DNA from: Astropecten irregularis
Taxonomy: Eukaryota; Echinodermata; Asteroidea; Paxillosida; Astropectinidae
Assembly: GCA_963971285.1 (NCBI GenBank)
Contig: OZ020260.1
Span: forward strand, 14,852,798-14,916,797
Reading direction: 5' to 3'
Length of the DNA stretch: 64,000 nucleotides
Notes under the pieces: generated by a model
Seen by the model: the letters and a program-made list of their open reading frames with translations, nothing else
What the model was told of the DNA's origin: nothing
Database searches by the model: none
Shown: positions 22,772 to 36,871 of the stretch, one piece after another
How the letters are laid out: each line of letters opens with the position of its first letter
Position numbering within the stretch: position 1 is the stretch's first letter
Made by a program: the position numbers and the translations under genes

Positions 22772-24582
22772 CTCAGAATGTTTCTTCAAATTTCCACACT
22801 CACGACTTCAACTATCCAACTCCAAGAGTTTTCAATCCTAATCCCAATGATATCCCTCTTAGAACCCGAGGCGCAGGAATTGGGATGCTTTTGTTTTGAC
22901 GGTGATATTCATCCGGCAGGTAGTGAAGTCTTTCTGTCCAGTCTGGCATGGACAATTATGAATATTATAAACAGCCATTGTGCGACAAAGACTAGGTTGA
23001 ACTGCGTAGCTAGGCTGTCTGGGCGGCTACTCCTTGCTGTTTACTGTACACATTGGCAAGATGCCTCCTGGGCAAACGGGGTACTCCTTGGTGAATCACG
23101 GCGGATTGTTCCGACCCTGAGCTAGCAGAATTACATTAACATCACATCTGAGCTGACTGCCAGAGAAAAAGTATGTCAGGGTAGTAGACTAGTAGTAGGG
23201 TACCAACCCTCACTTCAGCAGCCAGGATATGAATTATGCAGCGAGCAGACGAACCATTTATATGCCAATGCAAACTCATAAATCATTCTTACACTGGTTT
23301 GGGAATAATACGGACCACACACTCTCAACAAGATGAAGAGAAAAAACAAACTGGCCAAAAGTAAATTTCCCATATCCTCCACAACAATGCCGAGAGAAAG
23401 TCACACAGGAAATTCAATTCATCAAGCCCCTTTTCATTTCTCATCTTTCTACCCCACACAGCAACAAGCCAACTTCCAGTCCCGTATCCTCCGTTCAAAG
23501 TGCCCCCTTGTCTCAATGGCTAAAAATAAACTGTCACCCCAGAAAATACTTGTGTACAATACTCCCAGCCCCCCCCTCCAGCCTTCTAGTGTTGTGCCAT
23601 TGAGGTGTCATACATGTGGTATCTGTTGAGTCATGTACATGTACACAAAGGCAAGCCCTGTGATGTCATCCTTTGTGGGCGGAGCCGGCAGGGATCAGTC
23701 AGCCAATCAGAGAGCCAGACTATATGGTCAATGGCCTCAGACACCATGTTAATGATTCTTAGTGAGGCAGGAGGGTGCTTCGCTTTACAGTGGGTCTTCT
23801 ACCAGGGCACAAAGTGCATGACTGCAATGCACTATGAACATTCATCATTCACACATTGCCCTACAAATAAGAGATTCTATGACCCGAATTAGGTTCAAGC
23901 ATGGTTCAAGCTAACAGCATTATTTATGTATGTCTATGATCACTTATCACGTGTCATAAACACTGTCTGCTCTCCTTTTCCAACTTAAATTTGATAATTT
24001 TCACTCCTCAAGATTGGCTTTTTCATACCAAGTTGTTATTTTTGAAAGATGCACTGCAATTCCATAATTACTTAAATGAACTCTAATAAACCCTGACCCT
24101 TTATTCAACCCTGGTTCAATAAACCTCAACTGAACCAAATTATTTAAGGTTCCAAACCACAACGATTCCAAGAATACAAATAATTGTAATAGTAAAATTT
24201 GTCCTATTATAGGTAAAGAGAAAAAATAAGTACACAAAAAAGGAGAAATGAAATCACCAAATTGTCACCCTATTGTAGAACTGTGTAAACCACAGCATGA
24301 CGGAACTTATGCCCTACCTCTACAGATTATGATGATCAAGTTCTGTACATTACATGTAGGCGCTACATAAAGCACTGTGTACACATATTTACACATGTTC
24401 CATGGCAACATCAAGAAATGGCAAGTCCTATCCTGGGCCGCCTCCTACCCTATCCAGCAATTCCTAGAAATGTTACCTTTTTGTGGTTTTACATCCTTTC
24501 ATCTGCTTCAGCCAGATGCTTGGCAGCCAGAAGCCTTACCAAGTAACTGGCAGGATGGATATATTGCCCTCAAGATGGAGGT

Positions 24583-24975
24583 GGGGGCAGGAGGAGGGGA
24601 AACAGAATGGAAGAGGGGTGAACAGGGAAGAAGGTACACACTGAGGGGTTGGGATGAGTAAGGGAAAACTTGACAAGTTGAAGAGGGGGCGACTTTAGAG
24701 GGTATAATATCAGCGGGACGTGGGGGCTGGGTGCTGGTGGGACAGGCAGAAACAATTATCAGTGTATGGGTGAGTGATAGGGGGCCAAATTAGGAAGAAG
24801 GGGGAGTGCGGAGGTTTGGAGAAAATTCGGGAGGGGAAGGGTGAGTGACAAAGACAATTGTGGGGCCAATTGACGGGAAGGGGACAATTATTGGGGGAAG
24901 TAAGAGGGTGAATAAGGGTGATAAATACAATGACGAGTGCTGGGAGATATGGGGGAGTCGGCAGGGGTAATTTTT
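24583..24975. repeat. G-rich, purine-biased low-complexity tract
   Basis: The plus strand is dominated by runs such as GGTGGGGGCAGGAGGAGGGG and GGGAGGGGAAGGGTGAG, with almost no C-rich segments. The complementary strand is pyrimidine-rich and gives spurious proline-rich ORFs. Short stacked G-runs could form G-quadruplexes. Confidence 0.7.
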
Positions 24976-27900
24976 GGAAAATTCTACTGAAATGAAAAGG
25001 AAAATTCAACTTTAAGTTTTGGAGGCTCTATAGAGCAAAAGTCTATATACACAAATTAAGTTGACACTTAGCCAGCCATCATTTACACACACATTTATGT
25101 ATCTGTTCACCCTCACACAACTATATCATAACATATAATCTTGCACGTAAATGTTGCAAACTGTATGTACAGTCATACAGTTCTATATAATATGTACCTT
25201 TCTGCAAGAAAGAAAAAAAGACAGAGAAAAGGCAACAGCTTCACCAAAAAAAGTCAAACTCAATTTTGGGGACTCGTGTTTTGGTTTTTTTGTGTCTTTT
25301 CATTGAGGACCAATCCTTTGTTCAGTTTGACAGACTGTTTACCCCCATCAATCCCCCAGGGGCTAGGATTAGAAACCAACCCCATCAAAATGGCAACCAG
25401 AATAAAACCCAACTTACTACAGAAGGCATGATAGAAAAAAGACAATGAAGACGAAAAAAACACCCAACTGACAGCCACGGTTTTTATGAAAAGCGATCCA
25501 ACGACAAATAAGGCAGCAGATTGTTTGGGAGGGAGCCGGTAGTCCCATAGAGGCCCTGAGACCATTGGTCTGTGACCAATGTGGCCAGGTGACTTTATTA
25601 AACAAACAAAGTCAAACAACTTCCAACAAAAAAAAACCCTTGGTGCCATTCTGCAAATATGAATGGAAAGCCGGTATTGTGCGGCCCGCTCGACTGAAAA
25701 GAAAAGTTCATGACAAGTGGCATTTCTGAAGGATAATAATTTACGAGTCAACAAGCAACGTTATTAAAAAAGGAGAAAGGAACACAAGAATCCAATCAGG
25801 GATGATTAGTGCCGGATGAGCTCTCTGTAATTGAGATCATTTCACGTCTATCAAACTGAACAACAAAGGATTAACCTCAGGGAGTTAGTATAATTCACAG
25901 TAACTGTCTGGCTGAATGACTCCCACAAAAACCAAAATAAGGAGAGAAATGAACCAGCGATGCTGTGTGACTGTGTTTTGGGATTGTTGAGGTTAATGAT
26001 AACCTTCTTGAACCTCTTGATAAAGTTTACTTCAGTACTTTTCACACTTCAGTACTGATGAGGGGCTAACTTAACTCAGGAAAGTCCCCAGAGTGGACTT
26101 GGTGCAGCCTGGTACATGTTTGCTCCATTAGAAGCATACAGACTGCATAATGATTTGATATACTGACCTACAGTGTGCATACTACATTTTGATCTTTGAA
26201 GAATCTACACAAGGAGAGGTTGCCAATATTGATTTCAATTTTAATACATTTTTACGTAATTCACTCATTTTGAAGTTGAATTGGTTGTTAATATTTTGGG
26301 GTTAACTACAGGGGATTAGACAATTAACTGTCATTATTTCTGTCCTTAAATTTCTATTTATTATTATAATTTGTATTGATTATTTTAACACAGATTTCCT
26401 TCCTTCTCTAAGAGGTATCCAAAGAGAAGCTCTATAAATCAAGCATCTATTCATGAACAAATTGTTCCATAATTTGTCCTGACACCACCAGTGTCTGTAA
26501 CTAGAATCATTTTACTGCCAGCCTTCCTCTATGTCTAGACTGTTAGACCTGACCAACCATTGAACACATGGTATACACATCAAGAACAATGACCCCACCC
26601 CTACCTTAGTATGGTCCCCAGAGCTTGATAGGTCACAGATATTGAGTAAACATTCAGTAGAGTCTGGATGCCATCCATGTCATCTTAGGGTTGAGGAGTT
26701 TAAGAGCCCTGACCAAAATATCAACCAGCTACAGACTACAGTAGTTGGAGATTATGAGTTATGACACATGACTGAAGACTGATCGGAATATTGCAAATAG
26801 ACCGTGGGAAATAGATAAAAAATAACAAGGAACTTCATTTACCCTCAAGCAAATCAGTCATCATTTAAAAACACATTCATTGCTTTTGACATACAATATA
26901 AGAATTGAAAAATTTACAGCAAATTCTGGGACATAAGAATTTCCACATAAATTAAGAGAGAAAAAACACAGGAAGTGTAGAAAATTACAGCATTCCGACC
27001 GTTCCGACCCAGCCCTAGTATATACATGTACACGGTACAACACCGTACCGTTCACACTGTACAGTGTGTATAATAATAACCTATGGCCAAATGAACAGTA
27101 ACCAACTGACAGGCTCCATTGGGAAGTGAGCCCTCTGTTGGACACAGTCAGCCAGGCACTTCAGGAAATCAAGCTATGCATTTAGCCACGTTTTGAGGCA
27201 TCACTAAATCTCCCCGACCGCACAAATTAGCATTTCTGTCAATTATCAGGAATGAATCACTGACTGGAGCCGAATGATGATATTAATAATTTATAATAAA
27301 TTGTTTGCTAAGGCAGAAATATGATAATGTATGTTTCATCAATGCAAGTATTTGTCATTGATTTGTTTGGACTTGTGTATGGGGAATATTTTAAGGAAGT
27401 TGATATTTTCAGGATTCCATGACACACAAATAATGAACCTGCACGACCACATTAATCAGTGTTCTTGCAGAGTAATGGGTCTTGTAAAGCATTGCTTGGG
27501 AATTCATGCACAAGACATTGATGAATTGCATGTTCATACATTCTGAAAGTCAGTATTACTAATGAACAGTTTTAAAGGTTTAATGTAATACAAATTTATC
27601 CAGAATTTGTTTTTAAAAAATGCTTCAATTGCCCTGAGATTAAAAAAAGAATTAAGCAATGGTTTATAATTTGCTTCATCTTTCTTGTTGAAAGAATTAT
27701 CTAAATTTTTCAAGCAGTATGTGCTCAGTTCGTCATCAGGAGTCATAGCTAGCACAGCTAAAAATGACAAGTAACCAGTTACTCACAAACGAGAGATATT
27801 CGGTATCAACGCAAACTTCCTAACTTGCCTCCCCACCATGTACATTTAAACCTTCCAGCACTAGATATATACAAGATGACGGAACATGCAATAGCATGTG

Positions 27901-28472
27901 ATTACATCTTTGACACCCGAGTACTTAATGCAGGGCGTTCCAGTTTGTCAATCCTCGTTTATAGCCTCTCTGTAAAGCTCAAACTTCCTCTTGTTCTATC
28001 CCGATGTAGAACATCGACAACATCAACAGGACAACTGGACTTAGCCTGAAAGTAAGCCGAGGGGAACGATCGAGCTCTCTCTAAAACAAGAGACTCCAGC
28101 AGGAAAATGACACCGACTGCATCCAGCGCCTTCTGAACAAGTTTCCTCCTCTGTATTAAGTTTCAGATCGGATGTCGTGTTTTTAGTCAGCATTGTTAGT
28201 GTTGACCAGTAGGAAGATGTTCGATCTGACTCTCAACGGACCTGTTTCAATGCATATTCAAGGGCTTGTTTTCTTTTCAACTGGGGTATGGGGTAGGGCT
28301 TGTTTAGGGTTGTTGATGTTGGGGGTTGGCAGTTTGTGTTGCCATTTTACTATGATTCGGCATTTTGATCAAATTACGTGCATCAGAGTTAATAAAGGAT
28401 GTTTCATAGGACTATTGCACTGTGTAGGATTTGGGCAGGTTCAGACAAGTTTGCGATCAACATTCATTAGCA

Positions 28473-28998
28473 GGGTTTATATAACACCTTAGTAGATCCT
28501 TGTCATTTGATTGGAGGATTGTATGTCACGTGATATGTGATAAATAGACCAATTCATGGCTTACGTCACAACCGTTGAAATTTGTACCATCCACCGTGCA
28601 TTTTTGGTGCCATCCGATTTGTACCATTGCACGCCAGGGACTCTAATACGTGATTGGTCAAGCGGCGTTCCATTTATTTGTCACTGCGTGCGCGTACGCG
28701 TTGGTGTGCAACGCGCGTTACTGTAATAAGAGCATAGTTTGCCAAAATTTTAAGCTTTTTTTGTCTCGCTAACTCTTAAAATGTTATCCTCCAATCAAAA
28801 TCAAATGACAAAGATCTACTTAGATGTTATATAAAACAAATAATGAATGTTTCACATTCGTAGAATGGAAAAAATAATTTCATTCGGTGACAGATGGACT
28901 GTTCCATTCCACTCGGCTTCGCCTCGTGAAATGGAACAGTCCATCTGTCACCTCATGAAATTATTTTTACCATTCCACTCATAAACATTCATTATTTG
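28473..28998. mobile_element. Composite foldback element (two nested/adjacent inverted repeats)
   Basis: Arm 1 (about 28473-28522: TATATAACACC, TAGTAGATCCTTGTCATTTG, ATTGGAGGA) is repeated inverted at about 28785-28836 (TCCTCCAAT, CAAATGACAAAGATCTACTT, GTTATATAAAAC). A second palindrome follows: arm AATAATGAATGTTT then TAGAATGGAA, GGTGACAGATGGACTGTTCC (28838-28908) and its inverse GGAACAGTCCATCTGTCACC then CCATTCCA, AAACATTCATTATTT (28931-28998). No coding capacity. The two foldbacks abut each other, suggesting a single foldback transposon or a nested insertion. Confidence 0.8.
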
Positions 28999-31900
28999 TA
29001 TAAAGGATAACATTCTATGCCATGGTGAATTCTGCAGTGCTAGATTTTAGCCAGATCCAAAATCGTCCATATAAAAAAAATCCCAAAACAACAACAAACA
29101 AACAATTTATATGCATTTTAATTAAAAAATGTAATAACAAGAAATAACAAATCAAATGCACTAATCACGTTCTCTGGTCAATTTTTTTTAGATGTAGATG
29201 TAGATTTAATTAGATAAATTTCAAACAACAGCTCAGCAAGTTGCCAGGACTATACCATGTCCAATAGTGTGATTGTGTGTCCCAATTAAACCACCAGAAA
29301 GCTTCAATAAAACAGATTCACACCCCTGATACTACATCACACTGCACCAGAGTGAATGACCTGCAATTGACAGCTCAATATGAACAAACCAATTCAACCT
29401 CATCACAGACCATCAGCGGGAGTCTTTTCTCATCTTTTTGTGGCAATAACCTCAATTTTCAATTTGCAGGGGCCGACTGCAAAACCTGGTCAAACAAGGC
29501 GACGTTTTTTTTTCCCTGGCAATTTTGCCAGTGTTTGCTTTCGGTGTCAGAATGCACCGAAGCAAGCTTCTTCAACTGGCCAGAAAAAAAATACAGAAAA
29601 AGTGAGAACGTGAGAGAGAGAGGAAGAATTGAAATGACTGTCATTCTGACATTTCCTGTGTTTCTGATGAGGTGTTATAATGCTGGGTAATGTGCACGCA
29701 GACAATCAATCGATATTTCGGCCATATTATATTGACACGATGAGGGGATTCCTGAGACAGGCATGCACAAACAGATTGGATCACACAAGAATGATTCCGG
29801 TCGTGGAAATTTGGTCTTTTCAAGCGAAGACCAAACTGATTGGAGGGCTGAACCACCAATTTCCCCTGGAGATTTACGGGCGATGCTGCGCGGCGGTGAC
29901 GAGTCTAGTGGCGATTATTACGCATCCTGGGTATGGGTTTTTTTTGGCAAGAGTTTTATATTGCAGCAGATGTGTGCAGTCGCACTTTCAAATGAATCCA
30001 GTCAACTGTGTAGGTGATGAGGTAAAACCGAAAGATGAGTATGATGTGTGAAGAACTTCTTCCGCTTTTTTCATTTTGTTTTAGATTGGTGAGGGAATAG
30101 CTGTAACAATGCAACTTAAATATAATTTATATAATGGAACCTAAGTGAACTAAATACAATGACTGTAAAAGTGTAATTTACACTATTAAATACATGTATG
30201 AAATGGCCAAATAACCCTTGGTCTAAGTTAAAAACAAAATCATCGGGCTAATTTCAACACACATCACCCAAACCTAGTCTACATCAGGGCTGTATAAATT
30301 TGCAAGATATGTAGAGTAAGATGACGTGCATGTCTATTTAACTGAGTCATTTCACAGTGCTCATCTTAAAAATAGCTGTGAGCGATTATTGTACAGGGGC
30401 TGAAAATAGGACTCGCATTCATCAGCGCAACCGAGCGCGGCCTGATTCATCCGTGTCCCCGATTTTCCACGTCCCGGGCCAGAGAGCCACGGCGATCCTC
30501 TGCACATCATGAGACATCGCCCACTGATCACCGTGCTTGTCCAGCTTCAGGGAGCTGCGATTACAACAGGCAATGCCATTAAGAGAGAAGAGAGAAAGTG
30601 ATAGAGAGAGTGAGAGGGAGAGAGATGATGATGAAATGAATACAGGTGAGCTCAGCTGAGTGTCTCCGTGGAGTGGGCTAGTGATTATATCTTCTGCTGC
30701 CGTCCCTTCTGGCTGGATTATGACCAACGATCCGGGCATTCACCGATGGCTGGGGAGAGGCTTCATTGGAGTGGCAGTAATTGGTCGGGTTCTTTGCTCC
30801 AGATACACACACAACAAATAAAACATAGAATGGTATGCGGGGTGCCGGGCAGGGAATTGAGAGATGTTGGTTCGTTAGGGTGAGGCACCTGTAGGCAACA
30901 GGTTGAGCCGCTTGGGTACGTCTGCATGTATGAATGTATCTCAGGCACAGATTTATATACAATATACACACGTACTGCGAGCTACCTGATTATACACAGA
31001 CTGCATACACCATGTATAATTAATGTGTAATAGTCTACAAACGACACGTACACTGCGGAGATGTACATAGAATATGCATGCTCATTTTGTCACAGCTATT
31101 GCCTCCTGCAAGTACACCCACACGTACACGGAGGAACATACTGTACATGTACACGTAGGTGTACAATGTGCAATACACAACCATACATTACTTCAATACA
31201 TGTAAACAATGAGGAAATTACAATATTAGAAATATAGGTCCTACAAGTTTGTACAAGCTGTACATCTATTTCAGAATTTGTAAGAAGTATTAATTTCATC
31301 TTGTACCATTATAACTTGTACTTCGGTGCCATTGATGACAAGCCTGTGGACTTAATATCAGTTGAACATTTACCTGGGAAATATCGGCCGTATCTCCGTC
31401 TGCTCAAGGGGCAGGAGCATTTACAGGTGCAGAACTCATTCAGCTGCTTCAGATCTAAGACAACGTCCAATCGCCAGTCAACATCTCCTTTGGGCATCTT
31501 TACCAAACAAGGCATATCCAAAATATGAAAGACAAATTCCACCGAGTTTCCACCGAGTCTCAGGTCGTGATTCCGTCAGGGAAGACTGTTGGCCAAAAGT
31601 TCAGATGGTTTTTTGGTTCTAGCTGGCACAGAACAGGCACACAGGAAGATGTATAACACGCACAGGCAGACAGTATCTCACATTACATGTGCACTGAGTT
31701 CTTCACTGACTGATAATAGATGTGACGGCCCAAGTGGTTTCGTTGAGCAATTTCAAGGATAGGATGTGTAGCAACCACCAGTTTTAGTCATTAAATTCCT
31801 AATCAGCATTGAACAAGTGCCAGCCACGTTCCACCCTTGAACTATTTCTGGTATGTTGTATTATCCTCTACGTACAGACCTTGGCAACTTTAAAGACCAA

Positions 31901-32044
31901 GGTCGCTCACGTACACCATTTGTGTGGTGGGCTGTGTTGAGGAATAAAATGGATAAACAACATGTTCCTAAGCAACGCTTTCAAAGTCCCTATCAAAAAG
32001 AATCAAGACCAGGACAATCAGACGAGGCATTCAGCTATGTTCCT

Positions 32045-32089
32045 TGACGTCATACAGATGGCCTTGCTGATCGCCGGACTGTGACGTCA
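32045..32089. promoter_or_regulatory. Pair of palindromic CRE-like sites
   Basis: TGACGTCA occurs at 32045-32052 and again at 32082-32089, 37 bp apart. This is the full consensus for CREB/ATF dimers. Single further copies occur at 51316-51323 and 54346-54353. The pair lies in the large ABL intron. Whether it is used as an enhancer cannot be judged from sequence alone. Confidence 0.35.
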
Positions 32090-32809
32090 TTGATACTGGG
32101 AACATTTAATGAAATTTGGAGAATGTTCAGGTTTGAACTAAATAATATAATCAGTTCAATTGCTGGTGATTAGATTCAGCCCAGAGACAGCCATGAACGT
32201 GGGATCAGAGAGAGAGAGTCAAGCATGACTGACTCCCCAAAGGCAAAGAAGTATGCTATGCATGATACTGTCACCTTACAAGAATGGCGGCCACAATAGA
32301 ACAATCACTGAAGCAGAACAACCAGGGGACCCTCCCATAACTGGTGTTGAATGAGAGACGAGTCATACTGCATAACAATAATTATAAATGTGTAATTATT
32401 GATCGTCCACCTTGTCTAATTATGACATGTCCTGATTATGAGATTCTGCACCAGGTTTTTGGCTGAGCTGAGGGGTCACTAGGTGTCATCACCATGTTTC
32501 AGCCTGTGCTGATTCCAACACCTCGTTTCATCTGAAATGCACATCGTAGGTAACTGCCAATGAGATGCAGGGACTTTCCCCCAAACTAGCAAAGTAAAGC
32601 TGAACTTGGGCACTAACTTTCCATTCTGGCAAGCTGTGTTACTCCCTTAGAGTGCATCCCACTGATCAAATCACAGTGAAGCTTTGCATATCCCAAGCCA
32701 ATTTCCTTTTGACTATTTTTCCATTTTAAAAATTTATTCAGTGCACTTCAATCCAGAGGCATTTGTTAATAGCCAAGAGTGACTGGCAAACCAACAAAGG
32801 TTTGAAAGG

Positions 32810-32956
32810 GCCGATTTCATGAAGCACTAAGATGGATCTTAAGTGTGAATTGATCCTAATTGCTAAGCAACATATGATGTCACAATAAAAATCACTATGG
32901 TGATACTGAAAACTCATCTTAAGATTAATCTTAGAGCTTTGTGAAATCCAGCCTTG
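32810..32956. mobile_element. MITE, related ends, copy 2
   Basis: It begins GGGCCGATTTCATGAAGCAC and ends AGCTTTGTGAAATCCAGCC, imperfect inverted ends. Subterminal inverted segments GATCTTAAG and CTTAAGATTAATC are also present. The interior differs from the 16.75 and 57.85 kb copies, so it is a related family or a distant copy. Confidence 0.65.
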
Positions 32957-32975
32957 ACAATAAAGAAAATATATG

Positions 32976-33045
32976 TAGGGCTGGATACGTTGGTAGAGTG
33001 TTGGTACCGTGTCCAGGTCGCAGGTTCGAATCTTGCTCAAGACAA
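32976..33045 (+). mobile_element. tRNA-like SINE head
   Basis: GGGCTGGATACG, TTGGTAGAGTGTTGG (A-box-like) and, about 30 bases on, CAGGTTCGAATCTTG (B-box-like) resemble the 5' half and T-arm of a tRNA gene. The ends do not pair as a clean acceptor stem, so a tRNA-derived SINE remnant is favoured. It starts about 20 bases after the MITE at 32810-32956. Confidence 0.6.
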
Positions 33046-36000
33046 TCTTCGTTGTTCGCCTTTCAAGAATTTTCATGCCAAACTTTAATCTGAATGAACT
33101 CAGAATGAAGAACAGAAGAGCGCCCTCGTGTGAGGATTATCAATCAGGCGTGTTTAATAATAAACAGGATCCTGGAGTCTAAACATGTACGGAGTAAATG
33201 CCAGATAATCTCATTATTCAACCTCCTCCCCAGAGTTATTCCTTAGCTCTCCCAGACATTCCTCACGATCCTCACTACATAGTACAGAGTGCGTTATAAG
33301 CTACTGGAAGTATTATAACTAACTTGACAAAAAACCTAAGTACACTTGACCTTTTCAAAACCTGATCCGGGCCAAAACAATTTCCTGGATGGAGAGAGAG
33401 GTGTGAAATGGGAGTGATTACAGTCTAACGGAGAATCACACGTAGGTCTTATGCTCGTCAGTGTCGGACACTTCCACTGATTGAGTCTGCATAATAGCTA
33501 ACAAGGGGTTGTGGCCTTTAAGTGGCATTATGAAATTATTAAGTAGGGATTTCTTAGAAATATTGTCCTGTAAATATAATTATAGAGCAGTTAGTCTCCA
33601 ACAGGGCAACACTGAGAGAGAGAGAGGTATTTTAAAGCAGGATTTGTTTCCTTAAATTTTATTGTTGTATATTAATATTGTATTTGATTGATATTGAACT
33701 ATTTTGTTTTTCATTTTTTGCTCAGGATTTTGAAATCTATACTAGACGACAATTCCTCTGTGGATTAATTTACTGACCCTGGAAATAAGACTACAAAAAG
33801 GCAATTTTATAAACATTTTCCATTCATTCTCTTCTATCAACTGTAGGCAATTTAATTTTGTATAGTCTTGTATAAAGCCTGAAGCAGCTTGAATAATCAT
33901 GCTGGAATCTGATGTCAAGCCGGCAATGTTAGGACACAACGTTGGAATTTCCGGGAATGTAGAGTCGTCTCTCAGACTCCTCACAAATCATCTTGTGCTG
34001 TCTTCTCTCCTGCCCTCTACCGCATCCTATCAACGGAGGAGGAGACAAGTAAGGAAGAAAGACAACATCCTTCACGTGTAATTGCTCAACGAACAAACCC
34101 TACTACAGGTTCTGTAAACCTTCTAATTGATGGCACACTCCTGGCGTTATATACACCATGAAATGACAGAGGCAAGAAAAAAACCATGTCATCAATACGC
34201 TGAACTGAGCGTGCTTCTTCCTTCGTTCCAAACGTCCGTTCATCTCGGGGAATTTCAATGGGACCCAGTTGGCTCGTAACTGATGAACCTAAGACATGCC
34301 TCTCTCGGCGGGGGATGGTACAAAAGCCGCCGTCAGCTGCCGCACACAAAGCTCTGTACCTTGTCCGCCGTTTATTACTTTTTCTTTTAAAGGTACAGGA
34401 AAACTAATACCTTGTGTGGAGACATAGATGTACAGTAGACCTACTGTGCAGCTAGCTATGTACAGTGTAATCATACTGGCGCCAGAGAACACAAATGGAA
34501 GGAAATTGACTTGCCATGTACATTTAGGGGTGGTAATTAACAAGACCATGTAATTGATGCAGAGTTCCCATGTTTATGACAACAGAGGGCGCTGTTTATG
34601 TAATGTGTACATTGTTTCAATGTTTGTGTGTGACTGTCATTGGCAATAGGGCAATGCTGGTATAAACTACAGTCATACTAAATCTACAGCAGATTTGTTC
34701 AATTCTTGGAGCAGGTTCATACAAGGCTTGATGGACTATACGTCATGTAGCAGAGGTTCCCTTTGATTCCAAGCATGTCCACTCATGTTTAGCATTTCAC
34801 CTATCTGCCTCTGGGAGGCATTTGGGGCCAGGGCGTGTCAGTAATATTTCATCTACAGATAATCATCCAGATAGGAAATGGCTACATTTCACCACTCCTC
34901 TCAAAAGAATGAGCCTCTTTCTATTCTATAAAGGGAAAGGCCAACCTACATGTACATGTACCGCCTAAAACCTTCACAACCGTCTCGTATTCATAAAAGT
35001 TGTCAAATTTGATTGATTAAACTGATGCACACCATTGATCACATCTTCATCACTTAAAATCTGTCCTCATTCTGAGAACTAAAAAAAAAGGTTTTCAATG
35101 TGATGAAGGCTTCTATGCCCTACATTTACCATACACTATACTTGTACACTACTCATGCACTGACATGTCCATACATGTATGCATACACTTAACATCGCAT
35201 ACTTGTACACGTACAGTGTATCCCTAAAATAAAATCAATATCAAATTAAATTTAATAGCGAACAAGGTGCCCCAAATGAATAAATATTCACAATACATTA
35301 AATTATTCTAAAGATATGGACAATGCTATGTCTTTCAAGGCTTAGTGCCAGTAAATCCAGTAAGTAGGCAGTTAAGGTCCAAGTGTAGATTTAGCTCCAG
35401 GCTGTCAATGGATTATACAGAATCTATGAAAATCTGATTAAATAAAACACTGGACGGTAACTGACCTCAAAATGCCTTTCATTTTGCCCAACAAATCTTA
35501 TTATACACATGTAGGGGCCTACTGTACATGTACAGTGTACGTGCATTTCAAAAACATGCATTGTGCATTCAAATTCAAATTGGTTTATTAACAAATTCTA
35601 ACTTCGCGGCCACAGGGCCGAATTGCATTGAGAATTTATAAATACATTTGAAAAAAAATTCCATGAGTAAAATGGGATAAAACAAATAGAGTTTATTTAA
35701 GAACAATTACCGGTAAAATAATAAGACAGATGTAGTTTAAAAGACGAATAAGATAAGGAATTGCACTCTTAAATGCATTGGTTTTACATCGCAGCATCGC
35801 ATGCACTAAAAATGTACAAACTAATGAATGTAGTCAATGTACACATTATGTATGTGACACAGTAGTAGGCCTATGTGCGTCATTCAATTAATGAAGTAAC
35901 AATACAGACATGTACTACAGCTCTCACCAATGCTACATGTACATGTACTTAATTATCGATGACAAGTGTAAACCTCAATGAGCAGCTATACAGACACTTG

Positions 36001-36177
36001 GATCTATATATAGCATTAGTCACTCACTAGAATAATATTCCTAATCCTGTACGTGTTTCTATAGGGGCCTTCAGATACACATACACTACATGTACAGAGA
36101 GCTTCATGTACATGATACATGTTTTTTTTTACACGTGCGCACATGTACAGTAGTAAATGTACAGGTGTTTCCATGTA

Positions 36178-36374
36178 CAGTGGAACGCTGTTTAATATAA
36201 GGAACATGGTGGGATGCACAGATACTGTTCGTTATAGTGGTCGTTCGTTATTGTGATTTAAAGAACCATATTGGGTATGTACACCTATTGTACACATAAA
36301 TTGGGAGCCAAGGATGATGTTCGGCATAGCCAAATGTTCGGTATAGTGGTGTTTGTTATAGTGGCGTTCCACAG
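36178..36374. mobile_element. pogo/Tc1-mariner-like MITE
   Basis: CAGTGGAACGC at 36178-36188 is matched by GCGTTCCACAG at 36364-36374 (10 of 11 bases in inverted orientation). A TA dinucleotide precedes the left end and one lies a base beyond the right end, as expected of TA-targeting elements. The interior has three TTCGTTATAGTGG-like repeats and no ORF. Family assignment rests on the resemblance of the termini to pogo/Tigger ends. Confidence 0.6.
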
Positions 36375-36871
36375 GTATCATCTTTCCTGTGCAATTCTTG
36401 TAAATTATGTACAGAGTTCCCTTCTGGCCTGTACATGTATGTACCTGTAGATAGTCATTTACATGTATTCCCTTTCACTGCATTTCTTATGTACAGCTGA
36501 AGGGTTGTGGATGGCCCGTGTCTGACTGTCTAGGCAACGACCCTACCCATTAGCAATGCTGTAGTACTAGTAATGAATAATTCCTACAATACACAAGGTG
36601 ATTTCCTCAGCTCCCTAGACACTGCAAAGAGAAGCCAAGCATGTTGGCAACGTGTGACAGGGCAAACGCAAGTGGCAATGCAGGGTTTTTTGTTTCTTCG
36701 TCTTAGGACTGCTTGTGAGGATGTCTCAGGTAACATGACAACCGCTCCGATCTTTCTTAAATCGTCTCCCCCGGCTGGGAGGAATTGGTATTCATCAGGT
36801 ATCATGTGTATAATTCATGTGCATACACGGACCGTGCTCCCCAGAAACAGATCTTGTGACAGGTGTACTGT

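Noticed and set aside
22523-23125. 200-codon plus-strand ORF
   Set aside because: Its first half is the antisense of the candidate ABL exon 1a and the rest shows no domain.
24710-25009. Proline-rich minus-strand ORF
   Set aside because: Translation of the G-rich low-complexity tract.
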